Positions 14,826-23,650 of a stretch of DNA of 24,298 nucleotides are shown here, piece by piece. Where the stretch lies: assembly GCA_964580435.1 (NCBI GenBank), contig CAZOKP010000036.1, positions 1 through 24,298 on the forward strand, read 5' to 3'. The notes under the pieces were generated by a model. It was given only the letters and a program-made list of their open reading frames with translations, searched no databases and was not told where the DNA came from. Position numbers and translations under genes: made by a program. The number at the start of each line of letters is the position of its first letter. The stretch's first letter is position 1. This stretch comes from CAZKEW01 sp964580435 (GTDB lineage Bacteria; Acidobacteriota; Aminicenantia; Aminicenantales; UBA8522).

Positions 14826-16916
14826 TTATTTCGCCTGTTCTTTTTTAATTTTTTCCTCGTGCTCGGCGATCAACTTCTCCGCGACTTGGGCGGGAACTCT
14901 GGCGTATTTCTGGAATTCCATGGTGAATTCGGCCTTGCCCTGGGTCATCGACCGGAGCATGCTCGAGTATCCGAACATCTCGCTCAGCGGGACTTCGGCG
15001 TCCACCCGGGCAAAGATCCCGTCTTCCACGGAGCTAACGATCAACCCGCGCCTCTGGTTGATACTGCCGAAAATGCTGCCGACAAATTCCACCGGGCTTT
15101 CAACAGAGAGCCTCATGATCGGCTCAAGGATCTGTGGTTTGGCCCTGGCATAGGCCTGCCGGAAAGCTCCCTGGGCGGCCGCCTGAAAGGCCATGTCGGA
15201 AGAATCGACGGCATGCGACGAGCCGTCCGTCAATGTCACCTTCACTCCCGTGATCGGGAAGCCAATGATTTTGCCCTTTCTCAGTGCGGCGCGGAATCCC
15301 TTATCGCAGGCGGGGATGAATTCCCGGGGGATTCTTCCGCCCTTGACTTCGTTCACGAACTCGTATGCTTTCTCCGGCAGGGGCTCGATGGCGCCTATGA
15401 CACGGCCAAACTGGCCGGCGCCGCCGGTCTGCTTTTTATGGGTGTAATCAAAATCGGCCCGGACCGAGATGGACTCGCGATAAGCGACCTCGGGCATGCC
15501 GGTTTCCACCTCCACTTTGTACTCGCGCTTCATCCGCTCAACATAGACATCCAGATGAAGCTCTCCCATGCCTTGGATGACGGTCTGTTTGGACTCTGGG
15601 TCGACATACGTCCGGAAGGTGGGGTCTTCCTTGGTGAAGCGCTTGAGCGCTTTGGCCAGGTTATCAGCGGATTTTGTGCTCGCCGGCAAGACAGCGAGAG
15701 AAATCACGGGGTCGGGCACATAGATCGCGGACATGGCTAAGTTCAACCCCGTCTTGACGAAAGTGTCACCCGATTGGCAGTCCACTCCAAAGAGGGCGGC
15801 GATATCACCGCTTTCCGCCTCATCGATATCGGCCATGCTGTCAGCATGCATCCGGACGAGCCGGCCCACCCTGAGTTTTTGCCGTGACCGGGTGTTGAAA
15901 AGCTCCTCTCCTTTCTTAATTTCTCCCTGATAAACCCGGATGTATGTCAGCTGACCGTAGGGACCGTCCTCGAGCTTGAAGGCCAGAGCTACAGCACCCG
16001 CTTTTGGGTCCGAGCTCAGCTTGATTTGTCTCTCGCTATGATCGAGGTCAAAGGCATAGTTCTCGACTTCGGCGGGATTGGGAAGATAACGGACCACCGC
16101 ATCGAGCAGCGGCTGGACGCCTTTGTTCTTGTAGGCGGAGCCCATAAAAACAGGAATCAGGTCTCTGGAAATAGTGCCTTTCCGCACCGCCTCGGTGATC
16201 TGTTCCTCGGTCTCGCGACCTCCCAGGACGGCTTCCATCAGCTCATCGGAATAAAGAGACGCGGCGTCGAGCAGTTCAGCGCGTCTTTTTTCGGCTTCGG
16301 GCTTGAGCTCTGCCGGTATCTCCTCTATCCTTACGATGTCGCCCTGCGTTCCGTCGAAATAGATGGCTTTCATCGCAACGAGGTCGACAATGCCCTCATG
16401 TTTGTCCTCGAGTCCGATCGGAATCTGCATGAGAACGGCATTGTGCCCGAGCTTATCGCGGAGCTGGTTCTTGACTTTAAAAGGGTCGGCGCCGACCCGG
16501 TCGAGCTTATTGATGAAGGCGATCGAAGGAACCTGATAGCGCCTGAGCTGCCGGTCAACGGTTATCGTCTGAGATTGAACCCCGCCGACCGAGCAAAGCA
16601 CCAGGATCGCTCCATCGAGGACCCTCAACGAGCGTTCGACCTCAATGGTGAAATCGACATGGCCCGGCGTGTCGATAATATTGATCTGATGGTCGGACCA
16701 AGTCACGTTGGTGGCCGCCGAGGATATTGTGATGCCCCGTTCTCTTTCGAGCTCCATCGAATCCATCGTCGCTCCGATGCCGTCCTTGCCCTTGACTTCG
16801 TGCATCCTGTGGATTTTCTTACAATAAAAAAGAATCCGCTCCGTCAGGGTCGTCTTCCCGGAGTCGATATGCGCACTGATGCCGATGTTTCGGAGCTTGC
16901 TCGGGTCGGTCTTCAT
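14826..16916 (-). CDS. fusA: Elongation factor G, EFG1/spd type
   Basis: This 696-residue translational GTPase drives ribosome translocation. It shows G1 AHIDSGKT (15-22), the switch I region KGKDGIGATMDSMELERERGITI, DTPGH (82-86) and NKLD (136-139), followed by domains II-V with typical EF-G sequence to the end. The phrase around MHEVKGKDGIGA.MDSMELERERG is that of mitochondrial EFG1 and the bacterial spd-EFG1 group, not the usual bacterial version with TGxxHKIGEVHDG. Organisms with the spd type commonly carry a second EF-G for recycling, which is not in this window. It is not in a str operon (no rpsL, rpsG or tuf nearby). A -10 TATAAT and a palindrome precede it. Confidence 0.93.
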   Translation of the reverse strand: MKTDPSKLRNIGISAHIDSGKTTLTERILFYCKKIHRMHEVKGKDGIGATMDSMELERERGITISSAATNVTWSDHQINIIDTPGHVDFTIEVERSLRVLDGAILVLCSVGGVQSQTITVDRQLRRYQVPSIAFINKLDRVGADPFKVKNQLRDKLGHNAVLMQIPIGLEDKHEGIVDLVAMKAIYFDGTQGDIVRIEEIPAELKPEAEKRRAELLDAASLYSDELMEAVLGGRETEEQITEAVRKGTISRDLIPVFMGSAYKNKGVQPLLDAVVRYLPNPAEVENYAFDLDHSERQIKLSSDPKAGAVALAFKLEDGPYGQLTYIRVYQGEIKKGEELFNTRSRQKLRVGRLVRMHADSMADIDEAESGDIAALFGVDCQSGDTFVKTGLNLAMSAIYVPDPVISLAVLPASTKSADNLAKALKRFTKEDPTFRTYVDPESKQTVIQGMGELHLDVYVERMKREYKVEVETGMPEVAYRESISVRADFDYTHKKQTGGAGQFGRVIGAIEPLPEKAYEFVNEVKGGRIPREFIPACDKGFRAALRKGKIIGFPITGVKVTLTDGSSHAVDSSDMAFQAAAQGAFRQAYARAKPQILEPIMRLSVESPVEFVGSIFGSINQRRGLIVSSVEDGIFARVDAEVPLSEMFGYSSMLRSMTQGKAEFTMEFQKYARVPAQVAEKLIAEHEEKIKKEQAK

Positions 16917-16941
16917 ATGATGTCGTCCTCAGCGAGTTTTC

Positions 16942-16978
16942 ATTATAAACGGAATTGGATATTTTTCCTATAGGAAAA
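16942..16978 (-). promoter_or_regulatory. fusA promoter with perfect 16-bp palindrome
   Basis: TATAAT on the minus strand (16942-16947) lies 25 bases before the fusA ATG. The -35 position (about 16965-16970) is occupied by the perfect palindrome TTTTCCTATAGGAAAA (16963-16978) instead of a TTGACA-like box. This is the arrangement of an operator or an activator site replacing the -35. It also marks the point where homology to the decayed oxidoreductase stops. Confidence 0.5.
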
Positions 16979-17014
16979 TGGGAGATGGCGAGGCGGGAAA
17001 GGCTTTCGGGCCGG

Positions 17015-17632
17015 CTAAATTGCCGCCAGGATTCCGCGAAAATATCCCACCGATTCCGCTAGGCCAGGAAGCGGGTCCTTGGCGTCTTTTTCATACTCAA
17101 AGGCCATGGTACCTTCTGCTGCGTTCCCACCTGGACAATCCGGCCGCACTTGCGTGCGGAAGTGATCATGGCCCTGCCTTCCTGGATGGATGTCGCCAAG
17201 GGTTTTTCGACATAGACATCTTTTCCGGCCTGGCAGGCCAGAACCGCGGCCAGGGCATGCCAGTGACCTGGAGTCCCCACGATCACGGCATGGATATCCT
17301 GCCGGTCGAGGATTTTGCGGAAATCTCTGTAGTCTTGGGGCCTTTTGCCGCGGTTTCTTTGACAAGTCTTAGCCCTTCTAAGAGATGTTCCTCAGCAACA
17401 TCAACGACGGAAAGACAATCCACTTCCGGGATTCGGGGGAATGCGGAAAGATCGTTTTTTCCCATCCCGCCGCTGCCTATGAGTGCGACGTGAATTTTAT
17501 CGTTGGGGCGGGTTTCTGTGTCTGAGGGCTCAAAACGGGCGAAACCGCACCAACTCCAGAAACTATCACGGCCGTGCCGGCCAGTGCCTTGGTCGATTCT
17601 CTGAGGAATTGCCGACGGGAAATTTTGCTCAT
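17015..17632 (-). pseudogene. Decayed Tat-exported Gfo/Idh/MocA oxidoreductase
   Basis: Three frames must be joined to read this gene. It starts with a twin-arginine signal, MSKISRRQFLRESTKALAG, at the ATG read from 17632. After a shift in the C-rich run near 17506-17512 it continues DKIHVALIGSGGMGK, the Rossmann GxGxxG. After a second shift near 17337-17346 it reads QDIHAVIVGTPGHWHA and GKDVYVEKPL, the EKP motif of the family, then GRIVQVGTQQ. The frame then breaks or ends by about 17059, with a different frame open to 17015. Only about 190 of the usual ~430 residues remain, and the whole C-terminal domain is absent. Members are NAD(P)-dependent sugar dehydrogenases. Two homopolymer indels could be sequencing errors, but the missing C-terminus cannot be. 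Confidence 0.75.
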
Positions 17633-17653
17633 GAGGCCCCCTTTTTTTAAGCG

Positions 17654-20266
17654 TTACTTTTCCAGGCCGATTTGTCGCATTAAGCTGACAAAGCGCGGAT
17701 CTCGTCGCACTCGGTCGAACATCGGATGAACCTTTAGGAAGACGAGCTTGATATCGCGCGCCGCTAAGGCTTTCTCAAGGCAGGCCATGACCTGGTCTTT
17801 TTCGCCCAAAGCCGCATAAACCGTGGCGATCGAAACTTGGGAGAAATAACCTTGGTCGGAAGCTCTTATGGCCTCAGCAAGGATCTTCCCGACTTCTTGC
17901 CTGAGGCCTCCCTGAAGAGCATAGACATAGGCGGTGCGAAGATTCAGATCCAGCGGTTCTCCGCCGAGCAACTTGGCCTTCTCGAAGGCCTTGATGGCTT
18001 CTTCACTTTGTTCCATCTGGATGTCGACCAATCCCAGATAATAATAATTCACAAAAAAGGAGGGATGAGCCCTGAGTGACGCCTTTAACTCTTCAAGCGC
18101 CAGGTCGTAGCGGCGGGCAAAATACAGAAGGGCTCCGACATTAGCGCTGATGCCCGGAGAAAAAGGGTCAAGCGTTCGGCAGAGTTTAATCTCCGCGATG
18201 GCCTTCTCATGCCGGCCCTGGGTTGATAGGAAGACTGCGTACCATTGATGGGCAAGGACAGAGTTCGGCCTGAGACGGATGGCTTCTTTGTATTCTTTTT
18301 CAGCCCCCGCAAAGTCCCAATCGAAATTCGCTTTGATCACCCCCAGCAATGTATGGCCCTCAGCGAGATTTGGATCGAGCTCGAGGGCTTTTATGGTGGC
18401 CAGGCGCGCTTTGATAAAAGTCTGCTCCGGCGGCCAATTGAAATTGCTCCCAAGAACAGTGTAAGCATCGGCCAGTCCACTATAGGCAAGTGCAAGGGTC
18501 GGGTCCTTTTCGCTGGCCTTTTGGTAACACAGTATGGCTTTTCCCAAGTTCTCTTTTCCGCCCTTGTTCCGGAGGAAGCGGCCCTGCAAATATAGATCAT
18601 ACGCTTCCGGGTTCTTGGCCGGGCTTGTCATAAAAGAAGCTTCTTTCTCGGGGGACAGCTTGACTTGAAGGGCTTTGAGAATGTCACGGGCGATCTCCTC
18701 CACGATAGGGAGGATGTCCGCCATGATGCGGTTGTACTGATTGGACCAGACCGTGATCCCGCCCTTCACCTGGACCAGTTTGGCGGTGACAAGAAGCTTA
18801 TCCTGGATGACTTGAAGGTTCGTCTTTAAGACATACTCCACCCCCAAGTTATGTCCTATTCCGGTTTCAGTGAGGCTTGTGCCTTTGAGCGAGAATGAGG
18901 AGGTCCTTGCCGGAACCCAGAGGGCGTCAATATTCGCCAGTGCGTCGATGAGCGCTTCGGCCATTCCGTCGCCCAGATACTCATGTTCTTTGGCCGGGCT
19001 GAGGTCTTCAAAAGGAAGCACGGCTACGGAGCGCTTTTCGGCAGCCGCTGGGCCCGTGCCCGCCCCCTTCGAGGGCTTCAGGATAAATTGCCAGATGACA
19101 ACTCCAAGGACAATGACGCCGAGGCTCACCAGCGCGGGAACAAGCAGCTTCCTAAAGTCATAGGCCTCTTTCTTTCTCTCTTTTTTTTCTTCTTTTTTTA
19201 TTTGTTTGGCCGCTTTCTTTTTGACTTCTTTTGGAGCGACAGTCTTTTGTGGAGGGATAGGAATCTTTTTACGTTTAATGGCCTCTGCAGGTTCTGCGGG
19301 CAGGAGAGGTCTGCCGATATTATCCAGGTCGGAACGCAGGTCTTCAGCGGTCTGGTACCTTTTTTCCTTGTCTTTTTCCAAGCATTTGAGGATCAGGCGG
19401 CTGAGGTCGAGGGGAATGATGGGTCCGAGCTCATCGGGTATCTTGGGAATTTCAGTTTTATGTCTCTGGGCGATTGCGGCCGGATCATCTCCCTCAAACG
19501 GAACGTGTCCCGTGACCATTTCGAAGAGGATAATCCCGAGCGAATAGATATCGGACTTTGGATCAACGTCCTTGCCCTCCAGACGCTCCGGGCTCATGTA
19601 TTGCGGCGATGAGAGGATTCCTCCGGCGTCAGAGATGCCCTTGGCATAAACGGACGCGGCAACCCCGAAATTCAGGATCTTTGCGGTGCCGTCTTTATCG
19701 ACCATGATGTTGCTCGGCTTGAGATCGCCGTGGACGATCCCCAGCCGATGCGCCTGAGCCAGCCCCTCGCTGACCTGGGTGGCAATGGCAAGCGTTTTTT
19801 CAATCCTCATCCGTCGCGCCTGCGAGATCAGCTCTTTCAAATCCTGGCCTTGGGCATATTCCATCCTAATATAGGAGATGCCTTCGGCTTCATTGAAATC
19901 AAACATCCGGGCGACATTCCTATGGACAATTTTTCGGGCGGCTTTCAGGTCGGTGCTGAAGAGTTCTAAGGTCTTTTTGTATTGCGCGATCTCAGGCTTA
20001 ACCAGCTTGAGAACGACCTCTTTTTCGCGCGACATGTCGAAGGCTTTATAGATCTTCCCTAAACTGCCCTGGCCAAGCTCCGCGATAATCTTGTAGCGCT
20101 GACCGAAGGTTGACCCCACAACCAAGGCTTCGCGGGATGGCTGAATGGGCTTCACCTGATTAGAACCGGTTACTTTGACCGGTTCAATCTTGATCCCGCA
20201 TTCAGCGCAGTATTGCGCCGCTTCCGGGTTTTCGGATTGACAATGGGGGCATTTTATGAGGGTCAT
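17654..20266 (-). CDS. Zinc-ribbon / Ser-Thr kinase / TolB-like / TPR membrane protein with NFG motif
   Basis: This 870-residue protein has, in order, a zinc ribbon (Cys6, Cys9, Cys20, Cys23), a Hanks-type kinase domain (about 58-315), a Lys/Glu-rich linker (331-369), and one membrane helix (374-396). Outside the membrane a TolB/FlgO-like domain (RSVAVLPFEDLSP, 412-540) and about seven TPR-like repeats (550-835) follow. The kinase keeps the Gly loop GQGSLG, Lys87 and catalytic Asp181, but HRD reads HGD and the metal-binding DFG reads NFG (Asn199, codon AAT at 19670-19672). Loss of that Asp usually cripples catalysis, so it may be a pseudokinase or a weak kinase that signals by scaffolding. 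The other kinase in this window is canonical. The region may have evolved as a sensor whose TPRs bind periplasmic ligands. It has its own extended -10 promoter. Confidence 0.9.
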   Translation of the reverse strand: MTLIKCPHCQSENPEAAQYCAECGIKIEPVKVTGSNQVKPIQPSREALVVGSTFGQRYKIIAELGQGSLGKIYKAFDMSREKEVVLKLVKPEIAQYKKTLELFSTDLKAARKIVHRNVARMFDFNEAEGISYIRMEYAQGQDLKELISQARRMRIEKTLAIATQVSEGLAQAHRLGIVHGDLKPSNIMVDKDGTAKILNFGVAASVYAKGISDAGGILSSPQYMSPERLEGKDVDPKSDIYSLGIILFEMVTGHVPFEGDDPAAIAQRHKTEIPKIPDELGPIIPLDLSRLILKCLEKDKEKRYQTAEDLRSDLDNIGRPLLPAEPAEAIKRKKIPIPPQKTVAPKEVKKKAAKQIKKEEKKERKKEAYDFRKLLVPALVSLGVIVLGVVIWQFILKPSKGAGTGPAAAEKRSVAVLPFEDLSPAKEHEYLGDGMAEALIDALANIDALWVPARTSSFSLKGTSLTETGIGHNLGVEYVLKTNLQVIQDKLLVTAKLVQVKGGITVWSNQYNRIMADILPIVEEIARDILKALQVKLSPEKEASFMTSPAKNPEAYDLYLQGRFLRNKGGKENLGKAILCYQKASEKDPTLALAYSGLADAYTVLGSNFNWPPEQTFIKARLATIKALELDPNLAEGHTLLGVIKANFDWDFAGAEKEYKEAIRLRPNSVLAHQWYAVFLSTQGRHEKAIAEIKLCRTLDPFSPGISANVGALLYFARRYDLALEELKASLRAHPSFFVNYYYLGLVDIQMEQSEEAIKAFEKAKLLGGEPLDLNLRTAYVYALQGGLRQEVGKILAEAIRASDQGYFSQVSIATVYAALGEKDQVMACLEKALAARDIKLVFLKVHPMFDRVRRDPRFVSLMRQIGLEK

Positions 20267-20322
20267 GGTCTCACCATCCTTTTAGTCGGAGAGATCCAAA
20301 ATTCCGTGCATGCTTTTTTGCG

Positions 20323-20331
20323 ATTATAACA
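20323..20331 (-). promoter_or_regulatory. Extended -10 promoter of the 870-residue kinase gene
   Basis: TGTTATAAT on the minus strand is a perfect -10 with the TGn extension, which can work without a good -35. None is seen at 17 bases. The start would be near 20316, giving a leader of about 50 bases. It separates the kinase from the transporter gene upstream on the same strand. Confidence 0.55.
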
Positions 20332-20370
20332 CAATTCGGGTATGTCCTTTCCGGAATTTGGAATGCTTCC

Positions 20371-21660
20371 TTACGCTTCCATCTCCTTGAATTGGCCCCA
20401 TTTTTTGGTGAAGAGCGTGAGGATGACCATGCCCAGGAGAAAGTGGGCGGCAAGAACGAACCAGGTATATTCGGGGTGAACCTTGCCTTGAAAGTAACCG
20501 TAAAGAGAAGTGTAGATAACTCCGCTTGAAGCTCCCCCGATCCCGAGGGCGAGAAAATTCGTTCCCATGTAGAGACCGGCTTTTTCCTTGGGCGCGATCC
20601 AGGTGATGTATTCCTGGATGCGCGGCGAGGAGATCATTTCTCCAAGAGCAAAGAGGAAAATTCCAAGGAAGACCCAGGCTGCCGCCCCGATTTTCGCGTA
20701 GCCGAGGAAGAGATACCCAATGGCCGCGACCGACAGGCCAAAGAGGAAGGACGGCACGGCCTTCCTCTTTTCAAAAATCCTCGAAACGAAGACCTGGAGA
20801 ATGATGATGATATAGCCCGTATTCGCAATGGTTTCTCCAAGGAGCCGCCTCGTTCCCGTTTCGTCAGCATGAGAGAGGAAATTTGCCACGGCTCCTCCAA
20901 GCACACTCTTGATGTTCAAATAGAGCCGGGCTGTATCGAGGCTCCTGTCAACGTAAAGGGCGAGAAGGTTGAAGAAGGCCCAGAATGGGAGCCAGTAAAA
21001 CAGCCCCAGAAGGATAAGGAAGGCGGCGAATTTGACGTCGGACAAAGCGACGCCCATATCCCTGAATTTACTTTTTAGCGTCACTCCTTCGATTTCCCGC
21101 ACCGGCTCCTTATAGAATAAGACCGTGATAAGGAGCATAAGCCCAATGGCGATGGCCGCGGCCAGGAAGGCATAGTTCCAGGAAATCGCCCGGAGTTTTC
21201 CGGCCACAAGCGGGCCGAACGAACCGCCTACGTTAACCATGGCGTAAAAAATCCCGAACCCCAGGGTCTTGTTGGTTTTATCCGTGACAGCCCTTACCGT
21301 GCCCGATATGAGCGGCTTGAAAATGCCCGCGGCCAGCCCGATGCTGAGCATGGTCAGGGCGATCCCGGAGAAGGTTTTAGTCAGGATCAGGAGAAGAATG
21401 GAAGGCAGGTAGGCGAGGTAAGAAACGATCAAGATTTTCTTGAACCCGAACCTGTCGGCAAAGGTTCCGGAGAAGACGGGAATCGCGTAGGAGATCAGCA
21501 GAAACAGGCTCTGGACAATGCCAAGCTGAGCCTTGCTGTAGCCCAGGTACTCCATATAGATTCCGAACCCCATGTAGATTCCGTAGTAGGCAAACCGCTC
21601 GAGGATCTCGACCGAGTTGGCGATCCAAAAGACTCCCGGGAATGGTGTTCTCTTTGCCAT
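20371..21660 (-). CDS. MFS transporter with POT/PTR2-like signature
   Basis: This 429-residue inner-membrane protein has about 12 predicted helices. The first helix carries EILERFAYYG, matching the ExxER-F-YYG motif of proton-coupled oligopeptide transporters, in which the glutamates and arginine take part in proton coupling. GIFYAMVNVGGSFGPLVAG matches the second PTR2 signature (FYxxxNxGG). It also has the MFS loop motif GTFADRFGFKK between helices 2 and 3. At 429 residues it is shorter than most bacterial POTs (about 450-500 with two extra helices). It is thus a POT-like MFS carrier, probably for peptides, though another substrate is possible. AAGGAG is eight bases from the ATG. The next gene downstream has its own promoter. 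Confidence 0.85.
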   Translation of the reverse strand: MAKRTPFPGVFWIANSVEILERFAYYGIYMGFGIYMEYLGYSKAQLGIVQSLFLLISYAIPVFSGTFADRFGFKKILIVSYLAYLPSILLLILTKTFSGIALTMLSIGLAAGIFKPLISGTVRAVTDKTNKTLGFGIFYAMVNVGGSFGPLVAGKLRAISWNYAFLAAAIAIGLMLLITVLFYKEPVREIEGVTLKSKFRDMGVALSDVKFAAFLILLGLFYWLPFWAFFNLLALYVDRSLDTARLYLNIKSVLGGAVANFLSHADETGTRRLLGETIANTGYIIIILQVFVSRIFEKRKAVPSFLFGLSVAAIGYLFLGYAKIGAAAWVFLGIFLFALGEMISSPRIQEYITWIAPKEKAGLYMGTNFLALGIGGASSGVIYTSLYGYFQGKVHPEYTWFVLAAHFLLGMVILTLFTKKWGQFKEMEA

Positions 21661-21931
21661 CCTTCACTCCTTGAGAGAGGCTGGTTATTTTTTTTCTTTG
21701 TGTATCATAAGGAGAGTAGGATGTAAAGGGCTTGGGACCGATTGATTTCATCGCTACCTCCGGGATGGGGGCGGGTCCTGTCGCGGGGCGCCCCCGAACC
21801 ACGCCACCCTCCTCTTCCAGCAGCCTAAGACTATCACGGAATTGGGAATGGTTCCGACCGATTTGACCGAACTCAGGTTTTTCGATACGATAGGCCGGAA
21901 ATCTGGTTGAGAATCGATCATCAGGTAGAGC
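21661..21931. promoter_or_regulatory. Divergent intergenic region with M48 promoter
   Basis: This 271-base gap separates the transporter and the M48 gene. TTGACC (21863-21868), 17 bases and TACGAT (21886-21891) form a fair promoter for the protease, with a start near 21898 and AGGTAG before its ATG. No clear promoter for the transporter is seen. An open minus-strand frame runs through it but has a composition unlike protein and overlaps the transporter gene, so it is not called. Confidence 0.4.
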
Positions 21932-23647
21932 ATGCAAAAAAAAGGGCCGGGCGATTTCTATGAGGTCCAGAGCCGGCAGTGGAAAAAAAGCCTCTTAGTT
22001 TTCGCCGCGCTCATCCTTTTCTACTTTTTCGCCATCGGGCTGATCGCCCTGGCTGTCATAGCCACATTCGGGCTGCTGGCCGCAGGGCCGCACCTCCTCT
22101 CGGGTTCCTTTTTGCTGAAAATGCTGCTCGGCGTCTTGGCGGCTGCGATCATTATCGCTGTGATCCATTTTTATGATGCCCGCAAATTCGGAGCCCAGTA
22201 TATTCTCAAGAGGCTCGAGGCGCGAAATCCTGAATTATCGGACCGATATCACAAGCAATTCGCCAACACCGTTGAGGAAATGCGGATCGCCTGTGGCCTG
22301 CCCAAGGTGAATTCCTATGTTATCCCGTTTTTCGCGGTCAACTCCATGGCCCTGCTTGAAGCAGACGGGACTCCGGCCGTGGCGGTCACGGAAGGCCTTC
22401 TTGCCGACTGCACGCGGGACGAACTCCAAGCCGTCGCTGCGCACGAATTGGCCCACATTTCTCGCGGCGATGCCTTTTATGTCACGCTCGTCTGCTCCCT
22501 GGCCAATTTTCTCGAAAAAATAATGGAGGCCATGGAGCCGGAGGACACCCCTCCGGACGAGCGTGCTGCTAGCGGCCGGGGCGGAGCGCCGCCGGTGCTT
22601 ATCTATTTTGCCGTGGCCTTTTCATCCGTGGTCATGCATCTTCTTAGCACGCTGCTCAGCCGTGAACGCGAGACATTGGCCGACGCCGCAGCCGCCGAGA
22701 TCAGCAGGAATCCCGCGGCCTTGGCCAGGGTTTTATATAAAGCCCATTTAAAAAACTCTTTTGTCGGCGACTTCAGCCTGACCTACAGCCCTTTGTTTAT
22801 CGTCGCGCCGAAACTGAGCGGCGAGTCAGACGGGTTCTTGAGCCGCCTTTTCAACTCACATCCGCCGCTCATGAGCCGGGTCAAGGTTCTGGCCCAGATG
22901 GCCGGGCTCGAGCCGGCCAACGTCATTGAACAGGTCTGGGAGGGCCGGAAAATAAGGGAAGAGGCCAAAGGAGTGCTCTTTTCCTTTGATGAATTCCGGG
23001 GGGCCACGCCTTCCGTTAAAGCTGTTAGTGAAAAGCCTGCGGCCCAAGGAAATAAGGTCTGGCTCATCCAGGATCACAGCGGAAAATGGCAGGGTCCGTT
23101 CGACCTAGAGCAGCTTATCCTCCTCCCCTATTTCGGCGCTATTAGAATTGTCAGGAACATGCAGGAAGGCATCGAAGCGCAGGCCCGAGAATTTCCCCAG
23201 ATAAGGGACGGACTCCGCAATCTCGGAAAAAAGAAACCGGTAGATCTTTCCAGGCAGAATCATTGTCCCCGCTGCAAGGTGCAGCTCCTTGACACTTTCT
23301 ACGAAGGAGCGGCCATCCAGGCCTGCCAGCGCTGCGGCGGCAGGCTCGTCGATGCATCTTCGGTGGACCGCATCCTCTTGCGCAAAGAATTCAATTTTTC
23401 CGAAGGGCTTCTGGCCAGAGCCCGTGATTTCAGGGAAAAATTCTTGACCAACCCGGTGAAAAAACAAAGGGCTAAGGACAAAGAGTTCCCTGCCCTAGCC
23501 TGCCCGAACTGCGGGTACAGGATGATGCTGCGGCCTTACAATTATCAGTACTTCATCCCCGTGGATAAATGCCTTTCCTGCTATAAAATATGGTTCGACG
23601 CCGATGAGCTTGAAATTCTCCAAATCCTGGTCGAAAAGAAAGCTTGA
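21932..23647 (+). CDS. Membrane M48 metalloprotease with GYF-like segment and two zinc ribbons
   Basis: This 571-residue protein has two N-terminal membrane helices (about 20-50 and 60-80), then an HtpX-like M48 catalytic domain. The zinc site is HELAHISRGD (His171, Glu172, His175) with the third ligand in SRERETLAD (Glu247). A further hydrophobic helix (221-240) lies between them, as in HtpX, and NSHPPLMSRV is also typical. After it comes a GYF-like piece (VWLIQDHSGKWQGPFDLEQL, 377-396). Two TFIIB-type zinc ribbons follow, with cysteines 445/448/465/468 and 524/527/547/550. HtpX proteins clear damaged membrane proteins, and usual members stop near residue 300-350. The added ~220 residues suggest a cytoplasmic substrate or partner-binding tail. 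The stop lies three bases from that of the convergent gene. Confidence 0.9.
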   Translation: MQKKGPGDFYEVQSRQWKKSLLVFAALILFYFFAIGLIALAVIATFGLLAAGPHLLSGSFLLKMLLGVLAAAIIIAVIHFYDARKFGAQYILKRLEARNPELSDRYHKQFANTVEEMRIACGLPKVNSYVIPFFAVNSMALLEADGTPAVAVTEGLLADCTRDELQAVAAHELAHISRGDAFYVTLVCSLANFLEKIMEAMEPEDTPPDERAASGRGGAPPVLIYFAVAFSSVVMHLLSTLLSRERETLADAAAAEISRNPAALARVLYKAHLKNSFVGDFSLTYSPLFIVAPKLSGESDGFLSRLFNSHPPLMSRVKVLAQMAGLEPANVIEQVWEGRKIREEAKGVLFSFDEFRGATPSVKAVSEKPAAQGNKVWLIQDHSGKWQGPFDLEQLILLPYFGAIRIVRNMQEGIEAQAREFPQIRDGLRNLGKKKPVDLSRQNHCPRCKVQLLDTFYEGAAIQACQRCGGRLVDASSVDRILLRKEFNFSEGLLARARDFREKFLTNPVKKQRAKDKEFPALACPNCGYRMMLRPYNYQYFIPVDKCLSCYKIWFDADELEILQILVEKKA

Positions 23648-23650
23648 ACC

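Noticed and set aside
14104..16916. A DNA-repair or defence role for the ATPase next to EF-G
   Set aside because: The ATPase has only a single RecA-like domain with no nuclease, DNA-binding or effector part, and its neighbours are housekeeping-like.
21377..21937. 186-codon minus-strand frame across the divergent region
   Set aside because: It overlaps the transporter gene in another frame, its sequence does not look like a folded protein, and it covers the promoter and start of the M48 gene.
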